Shown: positions 31,441 to 43,915 of the stretch, piece by piece
How the letters are laid out: the number at the start of each line of letters is the position of its first letter
Position numbering within the stretch: position 1 is the stretch's first letter
From: Serpula lacrymans var. lacrymans S7.9
Lineage: Eukaryota > Basidiomycota > Agaricomycetes > Boletales > Serpulaceae
Length of the DNA: 64,000 bases
Assembly (NCBI RefSeq): GCF_000218685.1
Contig: NW_006763296.1
Span: 2,128,907 to 2,192,906 of the forward strand
Direction: 5' to 3'
The notes under the pieces: generated by a model
Told to the model about the DNA's origin: nothing
Databases searched by the model: none
Seen by the model: only the letters and a program-made list of their open reading frames with translations
Made by a program: the position numbers and the translations under genes

Positions 31441-32105
31441 TATTGAGGGAGTAGTTGGTCGCATTGATTTTCTCTGGTTTGTGCTGTCGATTGTGCTTTG
31501 GTGTTTATTTTTCAGTGCTCTGAAGATGTGTCACTGATGTTTTGCTATTCCTGGTGGGACGAATGTTAGTTTTGGGATACTCATGACCTGATGCAGTGTT
31601 CTTATCTCGTGTCATTTGTGATCGTTATAGCTTAATGCTATCACCGTTTGCATCAACATCTGCGATGGCTAACTGCATGTCCGCGAATGCTTGAGTTGCT
31701 TGAAGCACGACACCTTCCTAATTTGTGCGGGTCAGGTGCTTCCATTAAAAACACACGTGACAGTTCAACCGCGATTCGCCAAAAAGAAAGTAATATCGAG
31801 GCATCAACTTGTTCTGTTCTTTCCCACGCGTAACCCTCTTCCTTACTCTTCAATTTCGTCCGCCTTTCCCTCATTCCTCCTTAAACACGTCCCCCATCAT
31901 CTAAACGAACTTACGCAAACGATATCTCTCCTGCGATCAATACGAGACTCCTGCTGTAAGCTCAACATCCCCACATTCATATCTCTCCAAGCGCTCATGT
32001 CGTACCCACCACCGCTTCCTTTTGACAGAGTCTTCCACATTCTCTACTCACGACCTGCGTTCTTAGCGAATATCCAAAATTCTAAACAAACGACTATCTG
32101 ACACG
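31441..32105. other. intergenic region between two plus-strand genes
   Basis: Contains the 3' end of the coiled-coil gene and the promoter of the next. CT-rich sequence lies at about 31820-31890 and 31990-32040, upstream of the ATG at 32106. Open frames here are short and show no family features. Confidence 0.4.
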
Positions 32106-34901
32106 ATGGAAACACAAGTGCTTCCATCTTGGCTGTCTTACTCGACGACGATCATCACGAATGCGGGTGGCACTCCAGTGGAGACGAGCTCGACGCTGTT
32201 GCAGTTGCCGTTGACCTACTATGGTCCAAGTGTGAGTTCTTTCTGCCTCGATTTTAGTTTCGAGATTGTTTGCGTTGTCATGTGAAGTTTGCCTGTGTGA
32301 CGCGTAGCTTGTTCGGCTACACGTGGGGTAGTGTTATTCTGGTGTCGAGAATGGTCCCTACGTTGGATGGCCAATAGCTTCTTTGCTCCTATTTCGCTCT
32401 GATCTGCTTTGTGTGTGGTTCGACTGACAAGGACCGTTTCATCCAGATTCCTCTTGGAACCGACGGAGCTTGGACCTACGGTGGACTGTCGTCTCCAGCA
32501 CCAACACCCACATTCTCGTCTACAGCTACAACCGCATCTGCGACATCCTCCTCTACGTCTGCGCTACCTTCGTCATCATCATCTTCCTTTTCTTCATCCT
32601 TTTCTTCTACTTCTACTTCCACCTCTGCATCTACTTCAGCATCTACGACACAATATCCTTTTTCTTCTTCCACCACTATATCTAAAGGCGCCCTTATAGG
32701 TGCCATACTCGGAGCTATAGTTGGCTCAATCTTATTGTTGCTTGTTCTTATCGCTCTTATCCGCTGGAGGGCACGCCGTCGTAACGGCGGTTACCAGACG
32801 CCCATTTGGACAGGCTGGGAGATCCTTGAGCCTAATATTGCAGGCGATCGACCTCCTGGCGAAGGCTCCCCGCGTGGCAGTGGAGAGGAAGTAGACTCGT
32901 TCCTCCAACGAAGTGCCAGTGCCACTGACGGCACGCGCCAAAACGATACAAGCGCAAGACTCGTTTCCCCTCCACCTCCCCTTCCTCCGGGTGCAGCACC
33001 TCCATACAGAGGAACCTCAGGCTCTGGCGATTCAAATGGCACTGACTCGACGATTATCACTGACTATGGCGTTTTGTTAACCGGTGCCGAACGTATTGGC
33101 ACTGCGTTTGAGAACGATATGCCATCCAGACCTAGCAGCGATATGCGTGGCCACATTGTCGCACCTGGAGAGCTTGTTCGTCTCGATAACGAGCGACAAG
33201 AAACTGAGCGTCGATCGCACCCACATTCTGATTCTCGCACTAGTTCAGGACGTTCGTCTCCTGAACATTATTCCCCCCTCCTTCCTCCCCCGCGTATCGA
33301 TCCTGACCGTGCATCCTCACGAAGACGTTCCGAAAAGTCTGTTGCACCCGAAAAAGAAAAGTCTGTGCGGTCTGTGTCTTACCCTGGCAGTGAGATCGAA
33401 GATTCCAAGATATTGACTGCTCGTCGAGTTCGAGTGCAAGAACTTGGCCCGCGATCCCCAGGAGACGATGATTCATCATCACACACTCATGCTGACCCAG
33501 CGCCTGGACCTAGCAGCTGGAGGAGTAGTCTTGGGCTTAGCGGTCTCGCGCGCTTGGGACGATTGAGCTGGTTTAAGAACATTGATACAAGTTCTCCGAG
33601 AGGCAGCTCCCGTTCAAAATCCTCCTTGGCAGGACGTGCACAATCTGACCATGACCTCGAAGCTGGACGTGCGCTGTTGGGTAGTGACCTCAAGCGTGGT
33701 CTTGGCTTGAACACTGAAGGCGAACGCCCTATGTCTAGCGTTAGCACAAAGAGCGCTGTTTCTGGAAATACTATATATCATGATGCTGTATCACGGACCG
33801 GAACCCCTATCACTCCAGTATCACTACCTCCTCGCGTGCTCACACCTGCAGGTCAACGCCCTCAAGGACACAGCGCACCACTTCCTAGTGCGGCTCCACC
33901 TGCCTATGACGATCCTTATGAAACTACTAGATACCGTTCTAGCGATAACTATCCACAAGGAGTCGATGTATTAGATGTCCCTGCTCCACCCCCAGCGTTT
34001 GGTGCGTCTAGTAACAACACTCCCTTACCCCCTGGCCTCGTTCCGTTGGCAAACCCCCGAACGTGGCGTGATTCTTTGTCGGCCTCCTCAAACGATGCGG
34101 GTATTACAATCGATGTCTTAGATGCTGAACCTCCTACGGCTGGAGATAGCTGGAGGTCTCTTGCTGGTAACTCGAGCGGAAGTAATGGGAGTGAGAATGA
34201 CAGTGGGAGTGGGAGTGGGAGTGGGAGTGGGCCTAATCCAAGTCAAAGGCGGACTACGTTCGGGGTTGTAAGTGGCAATCGATTTATTTTGTGATGCTTA
34301 TCAGTTCGCGCTTACCTGTATTACTTTACTTTAGCCTCAGGTTGTACACCAGGGTGAACCATTGATGTCCGAACAAGGTTCACTTCACTCGATGCACTCA
34401 CACTTGAGCCCCTATTCTGGACGTTCATCTGAATCGGCGCCTGCTTCGCGGCGAGGTTTATCAGGCTCGACGTCCTCAAGGCCCTCTGCTCATTCGCAAA
34501 TGCTCTCAGCGAGCAGCGGGGGTTCGTTGATGACAGGCTCTCTATCGTCACACGGGCGAAGAGCTGCTGGAGGTGCCATATCTCCCGCCTTGTCGGCTTT
34601 TGGTAGGACAGATATCGAGGAGGGCGACGAAGCTGACAACGCCCAACGAGTATCCGTTCTCGGGCCCATGCCGTCATTCGCACTCTCAACGAATCATCCT
34701 CCTACGATACGATCTGTTGGGACTGTCGGTACTTCTACTGCGACTACGACAACGACTGGGTCTGAGGAGACGGAGGTGAGTAGGACGACTATTCCGGGTG
34801 ATGAGAGCGACGGGGTGACGCCGTCTTCAGGTGCTGGGATGCCGTGGCACGACGGACTAGAACGGGAAGTGTGGGATAGGATTAGGGCGGACTTGCTGTG
34901 A
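32106..34901 (+). CDS. single-pass membrane protein with Ser/Thr-rich ectodomain
   Basis: Three exons (32106-32231, 32447-34267, 34335-34901) give 837 residues. The N-terminal about 120 residues end in a Ser/Thr-rich stalk, likely O-mannosylated. One transmembrane helix follows at about residues 124-148 (GALIGAILGAIVGSILLLLV), then basic RWRARRRNGG, so the long C-terminal tail is cytoplasmic. The tail is disordered, rich in Ser, Pro and Gly (SPPPPLPPGAAPPYRG, SRSKSSLAGR), with a GSGSGSGSG run from a GTGGGA repeat at 34202-34231. No cleavable signal peptide is obvious. The layout is like fungal wall-sensor (Wsc/Mid2-like) or Skg6-type proteins, but no defining domain is seen. The 215-nt first intron is long for this window. 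It ends GLEREVWDRIRADLL. Confidence 0.8.
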
Positions 34902-36995
34902 TGAAATTTTGTGAATGCTTGATTTAGTTGTGGACATTTTTCGCTTTTTATTACCTTTCTTCATTTCTGGCTTGAGTTTTATTTTTTGTTTGCTTTTTTT
35001 GCATTCTTGGCGATACCTCTCTTTGACATTTGCGATACCTCACATTTGACATTTTATCACGACCGACGACCTAGTTTTGCTAGACTATTGATGATGACGA
35101 CCTCACGACTCCCTCTCTATCATGAACTGTACTTATGCATTGCTTGTCCTTCTTTGATGGAGATCGGTGCGATGCTTTGATATCTCGACATGAACTAGAT
35201 TCATGAACGCGAATGGGTTGTTTCAGAAGGACATAGAAAGTGGACCAAATGACGAGGATGAGGTTAACATCATGAATTGAACCGTGACCTTGCATGCATA
35301 TATGATATGTGAGTCATGCCAGTGAGTGTCGATTTATTCCGGCGATCTAGTCCACCTCATATGAGTGCTTGCGTTGTGTGATCGCAATATGATTGCCACT
35401 GACAATGATCTTGTTTCGAGTCTGCCAGGACCTTGCTCATAACATCCTCGCCAATGCCGTCCACGAGAGACTACATGAAATTTCTCTTTCTAAATCTTCG
35501 TAAGTCTTGCAGCTTGATTAGTAAAAGAATACCAAGGACAATATTTACAACGCGCAAAACTTGCGCCAGTGTCATTTGAGCACATAGTGGAAGGGGGACT
35601 TCAAAATTGGTGAGGTGTGTAATAAACATGGTGCACAGGGAAGATGGGAGATAGGATGCCTGGCCGTCCGATGGTTTTTCTCGTATTCGTCGTGGGGATA
35701 TCATATCCTACCCCGCCTCCGTGTACGCGTCCTACTCGCGCATCACCAATCTCGATATTCCAAACTGCCAGAAGAGAGTGGGAAATTAAAGTTGGGGCAG
35801 GAGAAGTGCAAGATATCTGTAAACAGACGGAAGTGCCGCGCTATACCAGGATCCGCTGAAACTAAGAAAACACAAAATGAAGAATCAGCTTTTACTCAAC
35901 AATGCGCTGAAAATTCGATCTTTCGCCCACGAAGTGCTCATCCGGCATAAACAGTAGGCAATTCGCCTCCTACCAAAAGTCCCTCCGTCTCTCATATTAC
36001 GTGTACTCGCCCTCATATCTACCATCCACGTCTCAGCTTCTCAGAGATACTACTACCTACACCTTTACACCGATGTTATTCCGAAATTTGAACGGCACGA
36101 AATGGGACCTGCTTACAGAGGCGATAACGAACCGCTCGCAGATAGCTTGAGGCTCACCATATACCACGCTTAACGAGTCATTCTGATTCTTGACAGGCTT
36201 CTTCGAGGACCAGTTAAATAGTGCCTGTAGGTCTCCACGCTCTTAGTGCACACAGCCTGGGCCACTCACATCGGATACAGTAAACAGTATGATACGGACG
36301 CCGCATGCATGATAGAAGGAAACGGCCGGTTCAAGATCTCCTTCAACGGTGCGTCCTGCCCTCCTTCTCTAAAAACGATTCAGACCTTCTGAAATTACAG
36401 CATGATAGCTGTGCGATGAAGTTCCGGGTCACTAAAGAGCCTAATCAAGAGACGAAGTTGACCTTCGGGTCTGTCTTGTTAAAATGAGTGATAGGATTCG
36501 TGTAGATAGTTGAAATCCGAGCCCAGAAAGGCCTAGTAACATCAGAACACGCTCTTGGGCTTGTTGACGCGTGATACTGGGGTGTTTCTTGAGTGTGACA
36601 TGAAAGCACCCGAAGCCATTTTCCCTTGAAGTGGCACGAACACGCACAGCAATATATTAGAAAATGGAATATTATCACCGATCGATAGCAGCTGGTTTGA
36701 GGGTTGAAGAGGTGAATCAGTGATTTTACTACAAGCAGAATGCCACGCACAGATATGGTATTACATCGACCTCTTTGATGCGTTCTAACGCAGACCTGAG
36801 TGCGACATTCCCAAATGGGATGTACTGTCAGAAGAACGGAGACAGGACAACAAACATAACAAAAGAATCGAGTCACGTCAGCGGAGTTGCAGCTGGTGAT
36901 ACACGAGGACCTACATGCTTTTCAGAAGCTGTAAGGAGAGAAAGGCTTATAAGGGCAAGAAAAAACAGGATATCGTCAGACATACGACCGCCAAC
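34902..36995. other. gene-free stretch of 2.1 kb
   Basis: Only short, unrelated frames on both strands (for example 35704-35471 minus and 36876-36445 minus). TTTTT/ATTTT-rich sequence at 34925-35010 is the likely 3' end of the membrane-protein gene. No repeat structure recognised. Plus-strand sequence from 36775 may be the leader of the next gene. Confidence 0.35.
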
Positions 36996-38633
36996 ATGAA
37001 ACAAAACGATACTGAAAATCGACTTCCTAACTTAAGGGCTATATTTGCCCACAAAGCATTCAGCGCGAGGGGAGACACGGTCAATTGGAAGGAAAGCCAA
37101 AAGCAGCTTATTAGTCAGAATTCGTTACCTTTAAAGGATGCTCTAGATGAGCTGTGCTCGCAGGCCACCGCACACTTGTCACTCACCTTCGACCTCCCCA
37201 TAAGCGCATTTGCTGACCTCGGGGCCTCCACAAAATATTTTTATAGTTCGGAAGGTGAGTTTTGTTGAATCTCATATATTGCGATACTCCTACTTTCTCT
37301 TTTGCGAATGCAGGTCCTCATCCCGATCCCACAACAATCAAAGTGAAAGATTTGCCCAGACACGACCAAATGTTTGTCTTGATCACCCCTCCGGATAACC
37401 GGGAAGGCAAAGCCTTCGAAGACGGACTCGAGATCACGAGCCTTTCAAAAATATATAATATGAAGGCAGAACGTAACATTCTAACCCAAGAAAATAAAGA
37501 GCTGCAGAAAAGAGTTGATGAGATGGCCGCCTCAAAGGACAAAGACTCGGCGCAGAAATCATGTATGTTATTGTTTAATTTGACCAGGAGCCGATTGATA
37601 CTCAGTTGCCCATGTCATTCCTGTCAGCATTGAACAAAAAGGGCATGACAACAGTCGACAATGCTACTGACACGACTGGAACCCAAGCCCAGCCTGTCGA
37701 CAATCATGAGCGACTTGATCTCTTGATGAAGAAGATTGAATCGTTCCAAGGTCGTTTTGAGGACGTAATGGAAAGGCTGGATGAGGAGACTCAAGAGCGC
37801 AAGGTCCTAGATGAGATGTATCAGGCCTCGGAAAAAAAGCATCGTGCTTCAGAAGAAAAGTATCGTGCTTCAGAAGAAAAGTATCGTGCTTCAGAAGAAA
37901 AGTATCGTGCTTCAGAAGAAAGGCATCGGGTCGTCTATCGTGCTTCAGAAGAAAAGCATCGTGCTTCAGAAGAAAGGCATCGTGCTTCAGAAGAAAGGCA
38001 TCGGGTCGTCAAAGAAAGATTGGATCAGGAGATTGAAGAACGCAAGGCGGCCGAAGAAAAGTTGGATCGGGAGATTGAAGAACACAAGGCGGCCCAAGAA
38101 AATTTGGAGAAGGTCACGGATGAGCTTAAATATGTATGTTGCATGCTGTCTATAAATTTTCCGCGATATAATTTAATTATTTTTCATCAGTCCCAAAAAG
38201 AACTTAGAGAGGTAGGCCTTGCCGTGTATTTTGTATTTGCCTACTAAAATTGTTTGCCTATCAGTTCGTTTTGCACTATACTCCTGTCCAACTACGCGTG
38301 CTCGTCGATTTTGCACGAGAAAAAATCGCAGAACTCAACCACTCCAAAGACTGGCGCACTTTTCGTGATGATAAAAATACTGCAGCCCTCCGTGCTGAAG
38401 TTGCCCAGGTAATTCGGGAATCATCATCGTCCCATTCACTTTCTGGTGAATCTATCGAATTCCTTTGCATTACCAATGCTCTCCGGTTTGAAGGTAACAA
38501 GGCCGCTCATAACGCAAGGTCAAGGGACATATATAACGCTGTGTCGAGGCAGCAACTGGATTCGAAGGATCGAAGGTGTCTCGAAGAGATATATGAGTTC
38601 GTATTTGAACATGAGACATCGACGTCGGACTGA
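36996..38633 (+). CDS. coiled-coil protein with 7-residue tandem repeats
   Basis: Not a family I can name. Five exons (36996-37254, 37314-37562, 37628-38133, 38191-38211, 38265-38633) join in frame to 467 residues. The N-terminal third is globular-looking (LIGQ-free, SLPLKDALDELCSQATAH; PTTIKVKDLPRHDQMFVLI). A coiled coil then starts at KAERNILTQENKELQKRVDEM. Residues of exon 3 repeat the heptad YRASEEK/HRASEER about eight times, then continue as RLDQEIEERKAAEEKLDREI. The C-terminal exon is helical and conserved-looking: VDFAREKIAELNHSKDW, SGESIEFLCITNALRFEG, NKAAHNARSRDIYNAV. The start could lie 81 nt upstream in the same frame (36915); 36996 is the first ATG with a plausible context (CCAACATGA). 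Exon 4 is 21 nt. Confidence 0.65.
37819..38010 (+). repeat. 21-bp coding minisatellite
   Basis: Unit TATCGTGCTTCAGAAGAAAAG, about nine copies including variants, interrupted twice by AGGCATCGGGTCGTC (37921-37935 and 37996-38010). Every unit keeps frame and encodes seven residues, one coiled-coil heptad. Several adjacent copies are identical at DNA level, so the array expanded recently. Confidence 0.9.
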
Positions 38634-38941
38634 TCATTTCCTTTTGCTTTTTATGTCAATGTACTTGCTGTTCTTGTTTTTTAGCTATAACCCTTGCATT
38701 TGTTTATTGTTGTATGACATGTACAGTATTCAATGTCGTATTCAATGTCATATAACAATGTGTTGGAGAAATATACAAAATCTATGAGTTTGCATTGAGA
38801 ATTAATAGTAGTGCATGTGGCGTCGATAAGTTTGAGCAGTTTTCCTCCAGCAGGATTCGAAAATCGAAGAACGGTAGACTGGACACGTATACCATGGCAC
38901 TAGATAAAATAACAACATCGTGGAATATTTCAATCAATTCA

Positions 38942-40716
38942 CTACATGTAATCCTTTTCGTCCATATCGTTCAAGAACCAATTTGCCTCAGTCTTAGCCC
39001 GGACTTCCTCCTCCGGGATCTCCATCAACACCCTCAGCTTTAGCAGCTCAGCGAGGGCCATGGCCATCTCGTAGTGTTCGTTGGACACCCAGGTCTCCGT
39101 CTCGAAGCCAACCGTGCCTCAGCACCCCTCAAAATTCTCGTCCGCTACTTGCAGCTTTGCGCTCAGCTCCTTCGTCTTGCGTAGGTCCTCGGGTTCGAAC
39201 GCGACTGGACACGGCACACCTTCCCCTGTGAGCATCCCCCACATCTCCATTGCCTCTATTAGCGTAGTCTTCAGCGCGTGAGTCTCACCTTCCCATGGAG
39301 CACCAGCTTGGTTGAAAAGGCGGTAGATGAACATGGACACGAGGTCGGACAATGCATCATGATGGAGCTTGTTGTACTGCTCCGTGTTCTTGACGTAGTG
39401 GAAGTGGACGAGGCCGCGGTGATAGAGTCCCATTGCATGGCTGTGCTCGGATTGATCCAGTTTGTCCATGTTCGCTGGCAGTGAGGGTGGGGTGAGAGCC
39501 TGCGAGACCGGGTCATCGTAGTTTTGCAAGCAACCTCGTACACCAGCGAAGAGAAATTGGGTAGGATCGAGGCATGTTGCCAGTCGAGCAGGCCCACGAT
39601 TTTCAGCTGGTTAGAGTCTGACGACGTCGACACGATGATGTTGCTCGGCTGGAGATCGAAAATGATGGAGGGCTGAGTCCTTGGAGGCGAGCGAGGGTGC
39701 GATGACAAGGTAGCGTTCGAGATTCTTGATGTGATCCGAAGGTGACTGCCCCTTGTACCCATAAGCCTCCCTTCTTCCACGCTGGAACGGTAGTAGCGGT
39801 CGACCAAACTTTTCCAAATATGCCAGCTCCTTGAGAGCTGCTGCTACGAGCACTGCCTTGGCGTTTTCGTCTATAGTCTTGATTAGTTCCAGAAAGTTCG
39901 TTCAACAAAAGAAAAGGCAGAGAGTGGCGTACATGGACCCCTTCCACCTTCTCCAGGTCATTGGTATAGTAAAGGCTTCCACCGGCCGGAAAAGGAATCA
40001 ACATCATTCGAGATTCGAGTTGAACAGGTTGACGCAAGACCGAAACGATATCCGGTTCCTCCAGCTCCATCCACACGTCGCTGAGCTTTGTACCTCTGAT
40101 CAACTCCATAAAAATGTATTCCGTCTTCGCAACATTGTCCGACGAAGGAGAGTAATCGTAAACCTCGGGAACAGGCAGCCCAGAGGATCGGAGGAAACGC
40201 ATTGTGGCCACTTCACTAGCAATAGCGTAGAGCTTAGAGACCGTGACGGGGTACGGGATGCGGGCCACCATCTCGAAGCCACCATGCATGGTGATAAGGA
40301 AAGTCCGGTTGAAGCCGCCCTCGGCGAGCTTCACAAATGTGTCGATATCTTGCGAAGTCCGACCAACAGACTGCGCCGCACGTCGACAAAGCTCGTTGAC
40401 GTCGAACTCACGTCTGCGCTCTGCGAGGCGAAGATCATTGTTGACGCTGAATGTGCGAGATTACGGATTAGACATGTATGTTAGAGAACAAGATGTACAA
40501 GACTTACAGCCAGCGTCCCGATGAATAGTTGAAAAGATCATTAGGAGCGTCTGAGATGCTCGAGAATGCACGACTGGGCAGCTGCCAACAGGTCCGACTG
40601 AAGTTAGAGATTGAGGAGGAAGGACATGCTGAACGCAGCGGGGAGAGAGGATGGCGAGAGATTGAGACTAGCCGCACATGCCTGAGTAGTGCATACAAAT
40701 GTGTGCTGAGGTTCAC
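38942..40716 (-). pseudogene. APH-family kinase-like gene, broken
   Basis: Protein-kinase-like fold of the aminoglycoside phosphotransferase family, of the fungal mitochondrial-type branch. The first exon ends SRAFSSISDAPNDLFNYSSG, with a targeting-like N-terminus. After an intron (donor GTAAGT at about 40505), it reads LRLAERRREFDVNELCRR, KLAEGGFNRTFLITM, RIPYPVTVSKLYAIASEVAT, and IFMELIRGTKLSDVW. The rest needs several frame changes: the Brenner-like loop (DLQPSNIIV), KIVGLLDWQHASILPNF, and LQNYDDPVSQALTPP are in different frames (shifts near 39,650 and 39,540). Part of the middle near 39,840-39,900 is missing. A TGA at 39119-39121 cuts off the conserved C-terminal tail that ends LNDMDEKDYM. 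Inactive as read. Confidence 0.8.
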
Positions 40717-40803
40717 CGTCGCGGAGGCTGAAACCGACCATTTCTGACCACCGCCACCATCAGTTGGCTGTTTCTTCTGTGTAAGTGATTTGACCAGAGA
40801 AGA
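40716..40803. repeat. duplication scar, left copy
   Basis: Segment containing GAGGCTGAAACCGACCATTT, CACCGCCACCATCAGTTGG and GTAAGTGATTTGACCAGAG. It is repeated at 43301-43391 with about 85% identity. This copy is the upstream border of the APH pseudogene and lies before the first DUF4436 gene. Confidence 0.8.
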
Positions 40804-41421
40804 TATCCTGTTTCGTGATGTGCGCTCGATAAGTAGAACCCTTTGCTAATGCTCAGATCTTTTCAGGGTCGGGGACCAGTCACTGAGCCTATTCAGCGCC
40901 TATCCAGCTAGACTCGGTCAAATAGATCATTTGGAAATGTCAGCTTGACCCATTCATTATCTTCTGGAAAGTGCCGCTTAAAAGTACTTAGGTTCACTGA
41001 CAGACGCTGACACTCCGGCCCATATATCACTTCATCTGATTCGTCCCAGGCTCATTGACAGGCTCGTTCCAGCATTTTTAGGGAAATTCAAAGGTGGTCC
41101 GAAAAGGAATCTCGAGAAACTACAAAAGTGACGAAGGGGTTTACAATGTGACAGTAAGGTCTGATATGTGGCGCATCAGTGTCAATTTTCCCTGGAGAAG
41201 CTGTATAAAACACCGCCAGGAGTATTCTCAGGTTTGTATACAAATGTTCAATCAGGAGTCTGACCACACTGAGACGCCTTGCCGGATTCAGGTTTAATAT
41301 GCCAAGGAAGTACGCAAATAAGTGTCCTAAATTGTCCCTCCATAATCATCAATATAGTTATACAGTACGTATAACACTTGCCAACGATTGTGCAGCGCGA
41401 TACCCTCACACCATAACCACC

Positions 41422-43189
41422 ATGCCCCTCAACTATCTGCCGTCTCCGATAAGGCTGCCTCGTTCGTTATCTATGTTATCCCCCCTACCGTTTATTTTCA
41501 GATTTGACCCTTTTGCTATTCTCCTTTGCATGATGATAGCTCTGGTGGCTGTATCCATTAAACTCACCAGTATCTACATCGCTTCCAACTTCTCATACTC
41601 AATTACAATGGATACAGCTCTTCAGCAGTTTGGAGTATCAAGTGATTCGCCTGGTGTAAGTAAGGCTCAAAAAGCTAGAAAACACACTCAAATATGAACT
41701 TTACAGGTGGTTTTGTGAGCAATCGATGAAAACTAAGGGAACCTGCCCAAACTGAATACATCTGACTTGCAGATTAGCAGATATGTATAACTTGAATGTG
41801 AACGATCAGACATTATCGGTAAGTGTTTTACGCTGAGATCTATTCAAGAACTTGATTCTTGACGAGCTTGTAGGTACACTGGTCCATCGTAGGGGCTTGC
41901 GGCCAAGCATATACAAATGCCTCAAACAATAGTTGCATTCAAAATTCTCTCGCAAAATCAATGGACCTGTATCTCAACGAGTAAATAACAAAACATTCCT
42001 CCCTTATGCTGTAATTTGATTGTCTTCATCAGGAATGCAACTTCAAACTGGAATGCAACGACTCCTATAGGTTCTTACGATGCATCCGTATTGCAAAACC
42101 CTCCTGCAGTAAACTACATTGAGGGCAGATCGTGAGTCGAAGCTTAACACTCGCTCCTGAAAGTTTACTAATGAGCTATCAGGTCTGTACCTTCCTATGA
42201 TTTTGACTCAGTTTTACCAATGGATCCGTTCCTTCCATATACCAAGGATAAACAAATATCAATTTTGTTTTATCCATTTGACCAGTAATTTGCCTCGTTC
42301 TCACACATTTGTCTTTCTGGTTGCTTACCTTGCTCATTTCCACGCTTCAGATTCCAGACCTACGTTTCGCTCCTTGCCATAGATCCGGATGATGACTCGA
42401 CCCTTGCAATCGCCGGAGTTGTAGGCTACGGTACTATGGTTAACTGGGTGGGACACAACACTTTTTACGCAAACACTACAAGAGATGGTACAAAATATAG
42501 TGTTGTGCTTACCGTTCAACGTCATAGAATGGTGAAGTCTTTTGTGGTCCTCCTCATCCTCACCAATTGTAAGGCCTATCATTTTGTAATCCAAACCCAA
42601 GCCTGACTTGGCTACGCAATACAGGGATCTTGTCGCTTACCATCTTATGGATGACGATTCTCGTCCTTTTTAAGGCACAGGTGGATACAGGGATCATCCT
42701 ATCATCTACTGCAGGTGAGCCTCACGACAATCAGATGGCTAGGTTATGGCCTTAATCTACCACTGTCATCAAGTCCTATTTGCACTGCCTCAGATACGTG
42801 CAAGTATGCCTGACTCTCCCCCATTTGGTGTGTCTTGTTTTCATGCATTCCCCATTGACATCTCACTGATGATACATGACTAGGCGGGTTCATTGGTAAG
42901 CTCACATGGCACTTTATATGATCTATATTTTCTTATATGCTACTTAGATATCGGAGGATATTTCATGAACGTCTGGCTTGTCAGCGCTTGCGTGAGTCCA
43001 TCAGGATGTCAGACATGCTGTTTTCGTTTTCCATCTACTAACATATCTTTCCATCTTCTGAAAAAGATGTCCATCCTGCTATTCTCCCAACTTCGTTATC
43101 ACTATCGACCTCTGGTCACAATGTCTGCACTCCCGTTGCCAACAGGCCCATACGACGAGACAGCACCGTCACATTTCGATTCTAAATGA
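41422..43189 (+). CDS. DUF4436-family membrane protein, copy 1
   Basis: Function unknown; fungal DUF4436 proteins are multi-pass membrane proteins with a large non-cytosolic loop. Spliced model of 12 exons, each junction GT-AG and in frame. Exon 1 (41422-41655) holds the first membrane helix (FAILLCMMIALVAVSIKLTS). The soluble part includes VHWSIVGACGQAYTN, LPMDPFLPYTKDKQIS, FQTYVSLLAIDPDDDS and VVGYGTMVNWVGHN. Then come helices SFVVLLILTNWILSLTILW, STAVLFALPQIRASMPDSPP and DIGGYFMNVWLVSACMSIL, the family's hallmark end. It ends RPLVTMSALPLPTGPYDE. Exon 2 is 8 nt (GTGGTTTT, 41707-41714) and exon 10 is 12 nt (42884-42895). The start has a good context (ACCACCATGC). Confidence 0.82.
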
Positions 43190-43300
43190 TGTCAACTTCT
43201 TCTGCATCCAAAATATGTGTAGGTAGCATGCACAACTGTTCTATCCCACCATCATACCTGTCGTGCTATGTTTATTATTAGTCTCCTTCGTTACGCACAG

Positions 43301-43391
43301 TCACGGTCGTGGAGGCTGAAACTGACCATTTCTGGCACCGCCACCATCAGTTGGACATTTCTTTTGTATAAGTGATTTGACCAGAGGAGAA
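43301..43391. repeat. duplication scar, right copy
   Basis: Second copy of the 40716-40803 segment: GAGGCTGAAACTGACCATTT, CACCGCCACCATCAGTTGG, GTATAAGTGATTTGACCAG. It lies between the two DUF4436 genes and marks the border of the tandem duplication. It carries the APH gene's upstream end but none of its coding body. Confidence 0.8.
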
Positions 43392-43915
43392 CAAAAGCGG
43401 GAACATTTTCTTGAACGGGGGTATTGCAACTTGTTCCCTACTGGAGATACCTCCGCTGAAATTGAAATTGTAGATAAGGTTTCCGACTCGAGCTTATGGA
43501 TGAGTACAGAATACTCGTCAGGGTAAAGGTAGGCTACTAGCAAACATTGCAGCAACCTTCCAAGCAGGTACTCCACGTTATGATTACCTGTCGCTTGTGC
43601 CTGGCCATTTATTTCGTCCTGTAAACGTGTTTTGTTGCCGTTACAGGACCTCACGTTACTGCAGTAAGTACGTCCTCATTTTTTGTCGTACAGCCGCTCA
43701 ACAGATCAGGCACAATCAGATTATTGAATGCAAGAATGCAATACATACGATATAACGAGTTAGCGTGCCAATGAGTCTTTCAGGGCTGTATGACTACGAA
43801 TGGATATACTTTCTGTGGCCCCTAGCGCCTGTAAACGCCAACGGAAGGATCCCCGCACCTAGTGAAAAGCTCTTTGCACAACCCAGCTTTCACCCTAACA
43901 AAACCGCCCCCCACC

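Noticed and set aside
43301..43654. 117-codon minus-strand frame between the DUF4436 genes
   Set aside because: It overlaps the duplication scar and shows no kinase or other family residues beyond the duplicated border.
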